NCBI GenBank assembly: GCA_947497895.1
Contig: CANMIL010000006.1
Span: forward strand, 124,001-188,000
Direction of reading: 5' to 3'
From: an uncultured Tenacibaculum sp.
Lineage (GTDB): Bacteria > Bacteroidota > Bacteroidia > Flavobacteriales > Flavobacteriaceae
Length of the DNA stretch: 64,000 nt
Shown: positions 8,576 to 18,568 of the stretch, piece by piece
Layout: each line of letters starts with the position of its first letter
Numbering within the stretch: position 1 is the stretch's first letter
Notes under the pieces: model-generated
Told to the model about the DNA's origin: nothing
Seen by the model: only the letters and a program-made list of their open reading frames with translations
Database searches by the model: none
Translations under genes and position numbers: made by a program

Positions 8576-11425
8576 ATGAACACAAATTCATTTCAATTAA
8601 GACATATTGGTCCTCGCTCTTCGGATCAAGAAAAAATGTTAAAAACAATAGGTGTTGACTCTTTAGACACATTGATTTATGAGACAATTCCTGATGATAT
8701 TCGTTTACGTGATGAACTAGATTTGGCACCAGCATTGAGTGAATATGAGTATTTAAATCATATTAATGAGCTGGCTAAAAAAAATAAAGTTTTTAAAAGT
8801 TACATTGGTTTAGGATATCACGAAGCTATTTTACCAAGTGTAATACAAAGAAACATATTAGAGAACCCAGGTTGGTATACAGCTTACACTCCTTACCAAG
8901 CAGAAATTGCTCAGGGAAGATTGGAAGCTTTATTGAACTACCAAACATTAATTTGTGATCTTACGGGAATGGAGTTAGCCAATGCTTCTCTATTAGACGA
9001 AAGTACTGCCGCAGCTGAAGCTATGGCACTTCTTTTTGACGTAAGAGAAAGAAGCAAGAAAAAAGCTGGCGCTAATAAGTTCTTTGTTTCAAACGAAATT
9101 TTACCTCAAACTTTATCTGTTCTTAAAACAAGAGCTATTCCAATTGGTATTGAATTAGTAATAGGAAATCACGAAGAATTTGATTTTTCTGATGAGTTTT
9201 TTGGAGCTATTGTTCAATATCCAGGAAAACACGGACAAGTTTACGATTATACTGAATTTGTAGCTTCTGCGAATGAAAATAACATTAAAGTTGCCGTTGC
9301 TGCTGATATTTTATCTTTAGTAAAATTAAAAGCTCCAGGAGAATTTGGTGCTGATGTTGTTGTAGGTACTACACAACGTTTTGGTATTCCTTTAGGTTAT
9401 GGTGGACCTCACGCAGGATACTTCGCAACTAAAGAAGCCTATAAAAGAAGTATTCCAGGAAGAATCATTGGAGTTACAAAAGATAAAGACGGTGGACGTG
9501 CCTTAAGAATGGCCTTGCAAACACGTGAGCAACACATTAAGCGTGAAAGAGCTACTTCTAACATTTGTACAGCTCAAGTTTTATTAGCTGTAATGGCAGG
9601 TATGTACGCAGTATACCATGGTAAAGAAGGCTTACAATATATCGCTAATAGAGTTCATAGTGCAGCCACTACGTTAACAGGTGCTTTAGATAGATTAGGC
9701 TTCAAACAAAAGAACTCTACCTATTTTGATACTATTTTAGTAGAAGTTGAAGCTAAAAAATTAAGAGAGGTTGCTGAAGCTAACGGCATCAACTTTAATT
9801 ATATTGACGATAACCATATATCGATTTCGTTAAACGAAACTGTTGGTTTAAACGAAATCAATGCTATTGTTGATTGTTTCGAACAAGCCTTCAATATTCA
9901 AGATATCACGGTAGCAGAATTCAACTCTACCGATGCTATTCCTGAAAACTTATTAAGAAACACTGACTTTTTAACAAACGAAGTATTCAACACGTACCAC
10001 TCTGAAACAGAGATGATGCGTTATATAAAGAAATTAGAGCGTAAAGATTTAGCTTTAAATCACTCTATGATTTCATTAGGATCATGTACCATGAAGTTAA
10101 ATGCAGCTTCGGAAATGATTCCTTTAAGCAACCCGCAGTGGGGTAATATTCACCCATTTGTTCCTATTGATCAAGCTCAGGGTTATCAAGAAGTTTTGAA
10201 AAACTTAGAAAACCAATTAAATGTGGTTACAGGATTTGCAGGAACTTCTTTACAACCTAACTCTGGAGCACAGGGGGAATTTGCAGGTTTAATGGTTATT
10301 AGAGCTTACCACCAAGCAAACGGAGACAACCACAGAAACATTTGTCTTATCCCTGCTTCTGCTCACGGAACAAACCCTGCTTCTGCAGTAATGGCAGGAA
10401 TGAAAGTAGTTGTTACAAAAACAGATGAAAGAGGTAATATTGATTTAGAAGATTTACGCGCTAAAGCTGAATTACATAAAGATAATCTTGCTGCACTAAT
10501 GGTTACATACCCATCTACACATGGAGTTTATGAAAAGGCCATTAAGGAAATCACTCAAATTATTCATGACAACGGAGGTCAAGTTTATATGGATGGTGCA
10601 AATATGAATGCTCAAGTAGGACTTACAAATCCTGCAACTATTGGTGCTGATGTTTGTCACTTAAACCTACATAAAACATTTGCAATTCCTCATGGTGGAG
10701 GTGGACCTGGAGTTGGACCTATTTGTGTTGCTCCTCAGTTAGTTCCTTTCTTACCAACAAACCCAGTTGTACCTACCGGAGGAGAAAAGGCTATTACAGC
10801 TATTTCGGCAGCTCCTTGGGGTTCTTCTTTAGCTTGTTTGATCTCATACGGATACATTACTATGTTGGGGGCTGATGGATTAACAAACTCAACAAAGTAC
10901 GCTATCTTAAATGCTAATTACATGAAAGAGCGTTTACAAGGACATTTTGACACTCTATATTCAGGAGAAATGGGAAGAGCTGCTCACGAGATGATTCTTG
11001 ACTGTAGATCTTTCAAGCAAAACGGTATTGAAGTTGTTGACATTGCCAAACGTTTAATGGATTACGGATTTCACGCACCAACAGTATCTTTCCCTGTAGC
11101 AGGAACTATTATGGTTGAACCTACAGAAAGTGAAAGTTTAGAAGAGTTAGATCGTTTTTGCGATGCTTTAATTTCTATTCGAAAAGAAATTGACACCGCC
11201 TCTTCTGATAATACTGATAACGTATTGAAAAACGCACCTCATACTCAGGAAATGCTTACTTCAGATGAATGGAATTTACCATACTCACGTAAAGAAGCTG
11301 CTTTTCCACTAGATTATATTGCTGAAAATAAGTTTTGGCCAACTGTACGTCGTGTTGACGATGCTTACGGTGACCGTAACCTAATATGCTCATGTAATCC
11401 TATTGAAGATTATATAGAAGCTTAA
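8576..11425 (+). CDS. gcvP: Glycine dehydrogenase (decarboxylating), P protein
   Basis: This is the full-length P protein of the glycine cleavage system. It decarboxylates glycine with PLP and passes the aminomethyl group to the lipoyl arm of GcvH. From the ATG at 8576 it is 949 residues, the normal length for the single-chain form. It begins FQLRHIGPR, carries [18 protein letters not shown] in the N-terminal half, and has the PLP site [18 protein letters not shown] with Lys700 in the C-terminal half. A non-ATG start at 8549 would fall inside the -7 box and is rejected. The gcvH and gcvT genes are not in this window. A strong terminator follows. Confidence 0.98.
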   Translation: MNTNSFQLRHIGPRSSDQEKMLKTIGVDSLDTLIYETIPDDIRLRDELDLAPALSEYEYLNHINELAKKNKVFKSYIGLGYHEAILPSVIQRNILENPGWYTAYTPYQAEIAQGRLEALLNYQTLICDLTGMELANASLLDESTAAAEAMALLFDVRERSKKKAGANKFFVSNEILPQTLSVLKTRAIPIGIELVIGNHEEFDFSDEFFGAIVQYPGKHGQVYDYTEFVASANENNIKVAVAADILSLVKLKAPGEFGADVVVGTTQRFGIPLGYGGPHAGYFATKEAYKRSIPGRIIGVTKDKDGGRALRMALQTREQHIKRERATSNICTAQVLLAVMAGMYAVYHGKEGLQYIANRVHSAATTLTGALDRLGFKQKNSTYFDTILVEVEAKKLREVAEANGINFNYIDDNHISISLNETVGLNEINAIVDCFEQAFNIQDITVAEFNSTDAIPENLLRNTDFLTNEVFNTYHSETEMMRYIKKLERKDLALNHSMISLGSCTMKLNAASEMIPLSNPQWGNIHPFVPIDQAQGYQEVLKNLENQLNVVTGFAGTSLQPNSGAQGEFAGLMVIRAYHQANGDNHRNICLIPASAHGTNPASAVMAGMKVVVTKTDERGNIDLEDLRAKAELHKDNLAALMVTYPSTHGVYEKAIKEITQIIHDNGGQVYMDGANMNAQVGLTNPATIGADVCHLNLHKTFAIPHGGGGPGVGPICVAPQLVPFLPTNPVVPTGGEKAITAISAAPWGSSLACLISYGYITMLGADGLTNSTKYAILNANYMKERLQGHFDTLYSGEMGRAAHEMILDCRSFKQNGIEVVDIAKRLMDYGFHAPTVSFPVAGTIMVEPTESESLEELDRFCDALISIRKEIDTASSDNTDNVLKNAPHTQEMLTSDEWNLPYSRKEAAFPLDYIAENKFWPTVRRVDDAYGDRNLICSCNPIEDYIEA

Positions 11426-11446
11426 TAATATAATATACATATATAT

Positions 11447-11477
11447 AAAGGAGTAACTTTCGAGTTACTCCTTTTTT
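11447..11477 (+). terminator. Rho-independent terminator after gcvP
   Basis: A perfect 11-bp stem, AAAGGAGTAAC with GTTACTCCTTT, closes a 6-base loop and runs into a T tract. It lies 21 bases after the gcvP stop. Confidence 0.9.
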
Positions 11478-11770
11478 CTACCACCTGGTTTACAACCTTT
11501 TATTTTCAAAAAATTAGGCTAGTTTATAAAACAACCTCTAGATCACCATTCATCTTAACTTACTGACTATTAACCGAAAAAGGAGTATCGTTTACGGAAA
11601 ACCGTACGATTTAACTTTAAATACTTCGTATCTTTAGAATAGAAATCAGATTCCCCTATCTGAAATCTAACAAATTTTATAACAGTACCCCCTAAATAAT
11701 AAAATTTGACAATCAAAAGAGGTAAGGCTTACACTACCCCCTAAAAGTTCAACCTTAACCTTAACCTTAA
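11478..11770 (+). promoter_or_regulatory. Long upstream region with short direct repeats
   Basis: Together with the terminator this makes a gap of about 345 bases between genes. I see no ORF. TATCTTTA at about 11630-11637 is a near match to the -7 box and would give a leader of about 130 bases. That leader contains two copies of TACCCCCTAAA (11686-11696 and 11735-11745, 49 bases apart) and three tandem AACCTT units (11751-11768) directly against the ATG. The repeats may act in translation or regulation; no known riboswitch is recognised. Confidence 0.35.
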
Positions 11771-13435
11771 ATGAAGAATTATGCATTATTATTGTTATTT
11801 ATAACAATATTCGGAAGTTGTGCCCATGAAGATGAATTAGCCCCAGAGCAAACCACAAAACCTGATCAATCCGTAGAAATTTTAGAAATTACTGCGAAAA
11901 TTAATTCCCCTATTCAAACTAGAGATTATTCTTTCTCTAATCAAGGAGTAAATGGAATATTTGAAAACCCTGAAGTAAAAAAATTATTTCAAGGAAGTGT
12001 TCAAGTAAATTACTCTGAAAAATCATCAAACCTAGAAAACACGGATGTCGAAGTAGTTTGGAGAAGCAATATTGACGGTGTACTTTTTAGAGGTGCTCCA
12101 AACGATTACTTTGAAAGTGACCTTCACAAGAACCTAAGTACAGGATTACACACTATATATTTCGAAGCATCCGTAAATGGAGAGGATATTGTTTCGAAAG
12201 ATTCTATTGTACTTTCGAACAACATAAAATTAACCGCAGATAATACAAGTAAATCCGTAAAGTTAAACTGGACTAAATACGATGGAAATGATTTTATTTC
12301 TTACCAAGTATTTAGTGAAGACTTTACTCCTATAAAAGAAATTTTCGATATCAACACTTTAGAATATGATTATGAAGAATTTGAATCTCTTACTGAGGAA
12401 AAGAACTATCAAATTGTAGTGAAAACAGAAACTTCAAATGACCATATTATAGGTAGTAACATTGAAAGTATGTATCCTGGTGAATTCATAGAATTCCCTT
12501 ATTACCTAAGAAAAATAATTAAAGACCCTATAAGACCTAGATTATATGCTTTAGTTGGTCACAAAGACTATGCAGCTAGTAATTATGGAATTGTTGTTAT
12601 CGATAAAACAGAAGAAACTTTCGAAATTTCATCACACTTATTAACTCAAGATTTTTTTACTGATTTGGTTATCTCACAAAATGCTTCCTATATGTTTTTA
12701 TCTCAAAACAATAGCGACAAAATCACCAAACTTGATCTTAATAATTTAGAATCTACAACATTTACAACACACACTGGTGGATGGGGTATTCAAAAAATAG
12801 AAATAGCTATGAACAATACATTATTATGTTATAGCAATTCACCCTCCATGAATGGTTCAAAGTTTACAATATACGACGGGAATTCTGGAACAAGATTAAT
12901 TGGTCCTATTGTAAATCCAATGACCTTCTCTGGCATAAAATTCAGCTTTCTAAATAACGCAATCTATGCTGGTAAAAGTGGATCAAATAATGGTCAGTTA
13001 TACAAATACTCAGTTAGCAATAACTTAATGACATTAAACACTACTCCTTTAAGTACTTCTATAGCAACCACCGAAACACCTGAATTATTCCTTACACGAG
13101 ATACACAACACATATTTTGGGAAAACCATCAACTTGATCTTAACTTAAATATTACTAGGACATTTGATGCTCCCGTAAAAGCTTGCAGCCCTGCTAGTAC
13201 GTTCCTTGCAGACCTTAATAGAGTTTTCGACTACCATGGACTATTTACTATTTACGAGTTTCCGAACTTTCCTGAAACAAACTCTAATGTTACAAGCTCT
13301 TTAGTATTCCCAGACGAATCAAACATTGTTTACTGTAGAGCCAGTCAATCGAATGTAATAAACAATGGAGAAACATATTATCCTGCGAGTACACAAGTAT
13401 TCAACTTTAAAATAGGAAAATCCAACGTTTATTAA
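11771..13435 (+). CDS. Lipoprotein with Ig/FnIII-like and propeller-like regions
   Basis: This 554-residue predicted lipoprotein has the lipobox IFGSC at Cys17, followed by an acidic HEDE stretch of the kind associated with surface export in Bacteroidota. Residues about 30-150 look like a beta-sandwich. Residues about 155-230 resemble a fibronectin type III module (VKLNWTKYDGNDFISYQVF). The remainder has repeated short strand patterns (YGIVVIDKTEETFEI, YMFLSQNNSDKITKLDLNN) like a beta-propeller. No catalytic motif is visible. It is a monocistronic unit with its own leader and a strong terminator. The function is unknown. Confidence 0.75.
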   Translation: MKNYALLLLFITIFGSCAHEDELAPEQTTKPDQSVEILEITAKINSPIQTRDYSFSNQGVNGIFENPEVKKLFQGSVQVNYSEKSSNLENTDVEVVWRSNIDGVLFRGAPNDYFESDLHKNLSTGLHTIYFEASVNGEDIVSKDSIVLSNNIKLTADNTSKSVKLNWTKYDGNDFISYQVFSEDFTPIKEIFDINTLEYDYEEFESLTEEKNYQIVVKTETSNDHIIGSNIESMYPGEFIEFPYYLRKIIKDPIRPRLYALVGHKDYAASNYGIVVIDKTEETFEISSHLLTQDFFTDLVISQNASYMFLSQNNSDKITKLDLNNLESTTFTTHTGGWGIQKIEIAMNNTLLCYSNSPSMNGSKFTIYDGNSGTRLIGPIVNPMTFSGIKFSFLNNAIYAGKSGSNNGQLYKYSVSNNLMTLNTTPLSTSIATTETPELFLTRDTQHIFWENHQLDLNLNITRTFDAPVKACSPASTFLADLNRVFDYHGLFTIYEFPNFPETNSNVTSSLVFPDESNIVYCRASQSNVINNGETYYPASTQVFNFKIGKSNVY

Positions 13436-13490
13436 AAATATAGGGAATCACAATTACTATCTTTTGATTTCACCTATTCTTTTAACCGTG

Positions 13491-13523
13491 AAACAAGCTT
13501 CTCAACAAGAAGCTTGTTTTTTT
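13491..13523 (+). terminator. Rho-independent terminator after lipoprotein gene
   Basis: A 12-bp perfect stem, AAACAAGCTTCT with AGAAGCTTGTTT, closes a 5-base loop and is followed by a T tract, 56 bases after the stop. Confidence 0.88.
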
Positions 13524-13581
13524 ACTTACAGTTACACCAGTAGTTTTTATCTAAAAATTAGGTTCGTATAAAACAATGAAA

Positions 13582-13589
13582 TATTTTTG
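13582..13589 (+). promoter_or_regulatory. Promoter -7 box of OMP gene
   Basis: TATTTTTG is an exact TAnnTTTG match 23 bases before the ATG at 13613. Confidence 0.5.
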
Positions 13590-13612
13590 CAATAAATTTT
13601 AAAAACAGTCTT

Positions 13613-14278
13613 ATGAAAAGACTATTATTAATTGCTATAACATTTATAACTGTTGCCGCATATGCCCAAACTAGTCGGCAAATAACTACAATTTATCGTG
13701 GAGATTGGTATATATCAGGAGGGCTTGCTTTTACTTCTGAGAACAGAAACATTAACAATATTGACAGGTCTCCAGAAAGTAAGACTTTTGGCTACAGCAT
13801 TTCTCCAAAATTTGGATACTTTATTATCGACAATTTAGCTGTAGGAGTTGGCGGAAGTATAACTCATAACGATAATGAAAACTTTAACGGTGCAAACTTC
13901 ACATATAATAAAGAATATAATTCATACAGTGTTTTTGCTTTCATAAAGAAGTTTTTCAATCTTGATAAGAAACTTCTATTCTCTTTACAAGGAGAACTAA
14001 GGTACTCGCACATCACTAAGAAAATTGAAAATACTCAAACTTTCCCAAGTGATTATTCAATCACCAACAACATATCTGATATTTATGAGTTAGGTGTAAG
14101 ACCAGGAATTACATTCTTTTTGGCAAAAAATATTGCTTTCGAAGCTAGTTTTGGTTTTCTAACATACAATATTGCCTCGACAACTTCCGACAATCCTTAC
14201 CAACATGTAATATCCAATAATTTCGATTTAGATTTTAATTCAGAAAACCTAGTTTTTGGTTTGGCAATTTTTCTATAA
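13613..14278 (+). CDS. Outer membrane beta-barrel protein
   Basis: This 221-residue protein has a signal peptide cleaved after AYA, leaving Gln19. It then alternates amphipathic strands separated by short polar loops (WYISGGLAFTSE, GYSISPKFGYFIIDNLAVGVGGS, LFSLQGELRYSH, YELGVRPGITFFLAKNIAFEASFGFLTY). It ends with an aromatic-terminated strand, LVFGLAIFL, typical of barrels assembled by BamA. It resembles the porin-family barrels that are widespread in flavobacteria. The substrate or partner is unknown. It has its own promoter and converges on rlmG with a 17-base gap. Confidence 0.85.
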   Translation: MKRLLLIAITFITVAAYAQTSRQITTIYRGDWYISGGLAFTSENRNINNIDRSPESKTFGYSISPKFGYFIIDNLAVGVGGSITHNDNENFNGANFTYNKEYNSYSVFAFIKKFFNLDKKLLFSLQGELRYSHITKKIENTQTFPSDYSITNNISDIYELGVRPGITFFLAKNIAFEASFGFLTYNIASTTSDNPYQHVISNNFDLDFNSENLVFGLAIFL

Positions 14279-14295
14279 GAAACTTAGAACTAAGA

Positions 14296-15381
14296 CTATT
14301 TAACGCACTCATAAATAACAAATTTTTTATTTTCTTTTATCGTAGTTACCGAATCGAATATCTTACTTAAATGTGTTTTATAATTCAAATGTTTGTTCGC
14401 GACTAAAGCAAAACGTCCTCCTTCTTTCAAACATTCAAACACACTTTTGAAGAGGGACAAACTTACCTCAATATTATTCTCAAATTCAAAATGAAATGGT
14501 GGGTTAGAAACAACTAGGTCAAAATTTTCTCCTTTAAGATCATCTATTGTTTCTGCACAAATAAATTTAGCTTTCTTAATTTCTAAATTAAGTTTTGCAG
14601 ATTCTATTGCCAGATAAAAATCATCTACCAAAGTAATTTCAGCATTTGGATTTTGCTCATTCACTGCATAACCTATAATACCGTTACCACAGGCCAAATC
14701 GAGCACCTTTCTCTCCTTATCTTCTACTTTAAGATGATCAAGAAAAAATTTTGTTCCAATATCAATTCCTCCAGATGAAAACACTCCGTAATACTGCGAT
14801 AATTGAGAAGCACCAAACTCAATTGAATTGAATAAGTTTTTAGTTTTTGCGTTTTTCTTTGGTTTTTTCAGAATTAGCAATCTTGCTTTTTTCCATGCTT
14901 TAGTTTGCTCAACTACATCAAAATACAACTCTGCAATTTTCAACATACTCTTAGAGAAGTACTTTGTCATAAAACAGCAAATCACCTCTGTCCTTTCATG
15001 AGAGCTCTTATTTATATTATAGAGGAACAATTCAAAAAGTTCCAAAGACTTAGGTATTTTTATCAGGGCTACATCAATACTATCATAACATTCTAAAGGA
15101 CTTACAAATGAAATACTAGTGCTTAATCCATTATGCTCTAAATTTTGATGTATTGCTCTTTTTTGGCTTGCGTGAGTAATTACCGTATTGATATTATGAC
15201 CACTCAACGTACAATTCCAAACCCCAAACCGATCATTAAATGTATAGAATGTTTTACCTGAGTATTCTTCAATGTAGTCTAAAACCATTAACTCAGCATT
15301 ACTCCAAGCACGGAGGTTATTGTCTTTTGTCTCGGGATAACGTTCCAACTTAAAGCTATCCTTGTTGATATGTAAAATCAA
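14296..15381 (-). CDS. rlmG: 23S rRNA (guanine-N2)-methyltransferase RlmG-like
   Basis: This 361-residue protein has two SAM-methyltransferase-like halves. The N-terminal half begins FKLERYPETKDNNLRAWSNAE and contains NDRFGVWNC, which closely recalls the E. coli RlmG N-terminus. The C-terminal half carries the SAM motif VLDLACGNGIIGYAV and the substrate motif VVSNPPFHFEFE, the NPPFH signature of RsmC/RlmG N2-guanine methyltransferases. The expected reaction is m2G formation in 23S rRNA helix 68. RsmC (16S) is the alternative, but the N-terminal wording favours RlmG. Confidence 0.85.
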   Translation of the reverse strand: MILHINKDSFKLERYPETKDNNLRAWSNAELMVLDYIEEYSGKTFYTFNDRFGVWNCTLSGHNINTVITHASQKRAIHQNLEHNGLSTSISFVSPLECYDSIDVALIKIPKSLELFELFLYNINKSSHERTEVICCFMTKYFSKSMLKIAELYFDVVEQTKAWKKARLLILKKPKKNAKTKNLFNSIEFGASQLSQYYGVFSSGGIDIGTKFFLDHLKVEDKERKVLDLACGNGIIGYAVNEQNPNAEITLVDDFYLAIESAKLNLEIKKAKFICAETIDDLKGENFDLVVSNPPFHFEFENNIEVSLSLFKSVFECLKEGGRFALVANKHLNYKTHLSKIFDSVTTIKENKKFVIYECVK

Positions 15382-15423
15382 TTATTATTTGTTTTTTATC
15401 CTAAAAGATTAAATAAATCAATA

Positions 15424-16935
15424 TTAGTTGTAGTATATCTCTTCAAGTGAAACAATTTTCTCACTCTTATCTCTTCTAAAAATATCTTTTGCTTCCACTT
15501 CTGATATCGATTCTTTACCAATAGCAGCAATCATTTCCTTTACAGCAGCTACTGTTTTCTGATGATAATTCTTCACCCTTTCATTTTTATCTTTTACTAC
15601 AAGAGCCTCTACTAAATCTTCATCTTGTGTGGCTACTCCAACGGGGCAAGTATCTAAATTACACTCACGAGCTTGTATACAGCCTAAACTAAGCATAAAA
15701 CTTCTTGCCATACCAATAACATCAGCTCCCAGTGCCAAATATTTTACAACATCAAATGCATCAACAGCTTTTCCACTTGCAATAATTTTTATTTGATCTC
15801 GTAACCCATACTTCTTTAATGTTTTATTTACAAAAATCAAGCCTTCAATTAAAGGTGTTCCTATATAATTTGTAAACTCCAAAGGAGCCGAACCAGTACC
15901 TCCTTCTCCCCCATCCACAGCTATAAAATCAGGATAGTTATCTGAGTCAGAAAACTGCTTAATCATTGCTTCTATTTCCTCTGTATTACCTACACAAAAT
16001 TTCACACCAACGGGTTTACCATCACTCAACTCTCTTACCTTTTGAACAAAATCAATCATTTCTTTAAAGTTAGAAAATGAAGAATGTCTAGGTGGTGAAT
16101 CTACCCTTGTAAATGGTTCTACAGATCGAATTTCAGCTATCTCTTCTGTATTCTTTTTTGCAGGTAAAATACCTCCATGCCCAGGCTTAGCTCCTTGCGA
16201 AAATTTAATTTCTATCATTTTAACCTCAGGCCTGATAGCATTCTTTCTGAAAATTTCCTCATTAAAAACTCTACTTCCATTCTTCGTTTCTCCTGCACCA
16301 AAATACCCTGTTCCAACCTGAAAGATTAAATCTCCTCCTTGCAAGTGATAAGGAGAAATACCTCCTTCACCAGTATTATGAGCAAAATTACCAAATTTCG
16401 CTCCCTGATTTAAAGCCATAATTGCATTCTTACTCAATGAACCAAAAGACATCGCTGAAATATTTATTATCGAAGCATCATATTTTTGAGAACATTTGTC
16501 TGAACCTATTAAAACTCTTTCACCATTAATATGATGATGATCGGTTGGGAACAATGAATGCTTAACAAACTCATAACCCTTCCTATAAACATCGTGTTGG
16601 GTACCAAATGGTATCGTTTCTATTTCTTTTTTTGACCTTTGATATACTATACTTCTTTTTTCTCTGTTAATTGGCGTTCCATTTAGGTCATCTTCAATAA
16701 AGTATTGTTGAATTTTCTCTCTCTCTTCCTCAAAAACCCATCTTAATCTTGCAACAATAGGAAAAGCTCTCATTAATGAATGCTTCTTTTGAACAAAAGC
16801 ATCGAACAATGCTAATAAAGTAAAACCAGTAGAAATGGTTAACAAAATAAAATTCCCCATTTCAGGCATAAAAAAAGCTAACACTCCACATAAAATGTTA
16901 AGCCCAATAACAACCGCAAGTATTGTATCTCTCAT
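15424..16935 (-). CDS. FMN-binding glutamate synthase family protein
   Basis: This 503-residue protein starts with two hydrophobic segments (about residues 5-45). It continues with the FMN/Fe-S synthase domain of the glutamate synthase large subunit: ISAMSFGSLSKNAIMALNQG, GEGGISPYH, KPGHGGILPAKK, VDGGEGGTGSAP. The Cys cluster CIQARECNLDTCPVG would bind a 3Fe-4S centre. It lacks the amidotransferase domain and the FAD-binding partner subunit. It belongs to the stand-alone GltB-like membrane-anchored group whose reaction is not established. It is not the main assimilation enzyme. Confidence 0.85.
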   Translation of the reverse strand: MRDTILAVVIGLNILCGVLAFFMPEMGNFILLTISTGFTLLALFDAFVQKKHSLMRAFPIVARLRWVFEEEREKIQQYFIEDDLNGTPINREKRSIVYQRSKKEIETIPFGTQHDVYRKGYEFVKHSLFPTDHHHINGERVLIGSDKCSQKYDASIINISAMSFGSLSKNAIMALNQGAKFGNFAHNTGEGGISPYHLQGGDLIFQVGTGYFGAGETKNGSRVFNEEIFRKNAIRPEVKMIEIKFSQGAKPGHGGILPAKKNTEEIAEIRSVEPFTRVDSPPRHSSFSNFKEMIDFVQKVRELSDGKPVGVKFCVGNTEEIEAMIKQFSDSDNYPDFIAVDGGEGGTGSAPLEFTNYIGTPLIEGLIFVNKTLKKYGLRDQIKIIASGKAVDAFDVVKYLALGADVIGMARSFMLSLGCIQARECNLDTCPVGVATQDEDLVEALVVKDKNERVKNYHQKTVAAVKEMIAAIGKESISEVEAKDIFRRDKSEKIVSLEEIYYN

Positions 16936-16977
16936 ATAGTCAAGTTTTAAAGTTTAAAAATACAAGTTTTATTGCAT

Positions 16978-17005
16978 AAAAAAAGCTCTGAAATTTTCAG
17001 AGCTT
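16978..17005 (-). terminator. Terminator of rpmE2
   Basis: On the minus strand an 8-bp stem, AAGCTCTG with CAGAGCTT, closes an AT-only loop and is followed by seven T residues, 21 bases after the L31 stop. Confidence 0.85.
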
Positions 17006-17026
17006 CTATATTGTATAAAATTCAAA

Positions 17027-17278
17027 TTACTTTTTGAATTTTGCGTATTTACTTTTGAATTTATCAATACGTCCAGCAGTATCAACTAACTTAGACTTAC
17101 CAGTATAGAAAGGGTGAGAAGTTCTAGAAATTTCCAATTTAATTAATGGATACTCAACTCCTTCAACGTCTAAAGTTTCTTTCGTGTTTGCAGTAGATCG
17201 AGTAATAAATACATCTCCGTTTGACATATCTTTGAATGCAACCAATCTATAATTTTCTGGGTGTATACCTTTTTTCAT
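17027..17278 (-). CDS. rpmE2: 50S ribosomal protein L31, type B
   Basis: This 83-residue protein begins [19 protein letters not shown] and contains [24 protein letters not shown], the signature of L31. It has none of the paired cysteines of the zinc-binding type A form and carries the insertion typical of type B (zinc-independent, C-minus) L31. It is monocistronic with its own terminator and diverges from the glutaminyl cyclase gene. Confidence 0.97.
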   Translation of the reverse strand: MKKGIHPENYRLVAFKDMSNGDVFITRSTANTKETLDVEGVEYPLIKLEISRTSHPFYTGKSKLVDTAGRIDKFKSKYAKFKK

Positions 17279-17400
17279 CTTAATATTACTTTAAATTTTA
17301 TAATGAATTTGTTTAAAATTGGTAAAGCTTTAAACTCCTTCACAAAAATCAAAAACCTGCAATGGCTATTTGAGGGTGCAAATTTAACCCTTTTTTTTAA

Positions 17401-17428
17401 TTTGCAAACAATAAATTGCTTTAATTTG
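17401..17428 (+). promoter_or_regulatory. Promoter for glutaminyl cyclase gene
   Basis: TTTG at 17401-17404 and TTAATTTG at 17421-17428 are separated by 16 bases. They match the TTTG / TAnnTTTG layout with one mismatch in the -7 box, 40 bases before the ATG. Confidence 0.45.
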
Positions 17429-17468
17429 TAGGGTCAAAAACAAACTTGAATTCAAATATCATTTAATT

Positions 17469-18512
17469 ATGAACTTTTATAAATACTTTGCTTTTACTTG
17501 TTTAGCTGGTGTATTGTTAACTTCATGTAGTGAAAACACATACAAATTTAAACTTAACTCTACTAAAAAAGCCAACTTAGGAGCTAAAGCAAATATTGAA
17601 TTTGAACAATTAAAAGGCGATAAAATTGATTCTGTACATATTTATGTAAACAAAAAAAGAGTCAATAAAAATGAAACCAAAATATCTTTTAACACTTCGG
17701 ACTTTGGTGTTGGAAAACATTTAATAACGGCTATTGCTTTTTACCCAAATAAATCAAAAAAATTAAATAACTCTATCGAAGTTTTTGCTAACAAGGCTCC
17801 AGAATTACTTGGATTCAAAATAGTAAACACTTATCCTCATGATAATAAAGCATATACTCAAGGGCTAGAATATCATAATGGATACTTATATGAGACTACT
17901 GGTAGAAGAGGTGAGTCTAGTTTAAGAAAAGTAGAATTAAAAACTGGAAAAGTTCTTCAAAAAATGGATTTAGACAAAAAGTATTTTGGAGAAGGGATGA
18001 CTATTTTTAATAATAAGATTTATTGGCTGACTTGGCAGGCTCGTAAAGGTTTTATTTACTCATTAGATACTTTTGAGAAATTGGGAAGTTTTGATTATAA
18101 CAGAAGTAATGAAGGTTGGGGACTAACTCATAACAACTCAGAATTAATTAAGTCCGATGGAACGAATAAAATTTGGTTTCTAAATCCAACCGATCAAAAA
18201 GAAAAGAGAAATATTCAAGTCTATACAAACAAACTAACTATCAAAGAACTCAATGAACTAGAGCTTATTAACGGTAAAATTTATGCCAATTATTGGAAAA
18301 AGCCTCTGATTGCAATTATTAATCCTGAAAATGGAACAGTTGAAGGAATCATTAATTTAACTGGTTTGGTTGAAGAGATGAAAAAAACACAGAGTTTAGT
18401 TGATGAAGACGAAGTATTAAATGGTATCGCCTTTGATAAAGAGAATAATAGAATGTTTGTAACAGGTAAGTATTGGAATAATTTATTTGAAATAGAAATA
18501 GTTAAACAATAA
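17469..18512 (+). CDS. Glutaminyl-peptide cyclotransferase (glutaminyl cyclase) lipoprotein
   Basis: This enzyme converts an N-terminal Gln of exported proteins to pyroglutamate. The 347-residue protein has lipobox LLTSC (Cys20), an N-terminal Ig-like region to about residue 110, and then the bacterial/plant-type glutamine cyclotransferase propeller. Recognisable stretches are TYPHDNKAYTQGLEYHNGYLYETTGRRGESSLRKV (about 118-152), GEGMTIFNNKIYWLTW, NEGWGLTHN, LELINGKIYANYW and LNGIAFDKENNRMFVTGKYW. The lipid anchor would hold it in the periplasm, where signal peptidase I products emerge. Many exported proteins in this window have Gln as predicted first mature residue and are probable substrates. 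Confidence 0.93.
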   Translation: MNFYKYFAFTCLAGVLLTSCSENTYKFKLNSTKKANLGAKANIEFEQLKGDKIDSVHIYVNKKRVNKNETKISFNTSDFGVGKHLITAIAFYPNKSKKLNNSIEVFANKAPELLGFKIVNTYPHDNKAYTQGLEYHNGYLYETTGRRGESSLRKVELKTGKVLQKMDLDKKYFGEGMTIFNNKIYWLTWQARKGFIYSLDTFEKLGSFDYNRSNEGWGLTHNNSELIKSDGTNKIWFLNPTDQKEKRNIQVYTNKLTIKELNELELINGKIYANYWKKPLIAIINPENGTVEGIINLTGLVEEMKKTQSLVDEDEVLNGIAFDKENNRMFVTGKYWNNLFEIEIVKQ

Positions 18513-18568
18513 TTTCTAATTTTTATTGTTATTTTAGAACCATTAAACCTTTCTTCTAAAATATTTTG

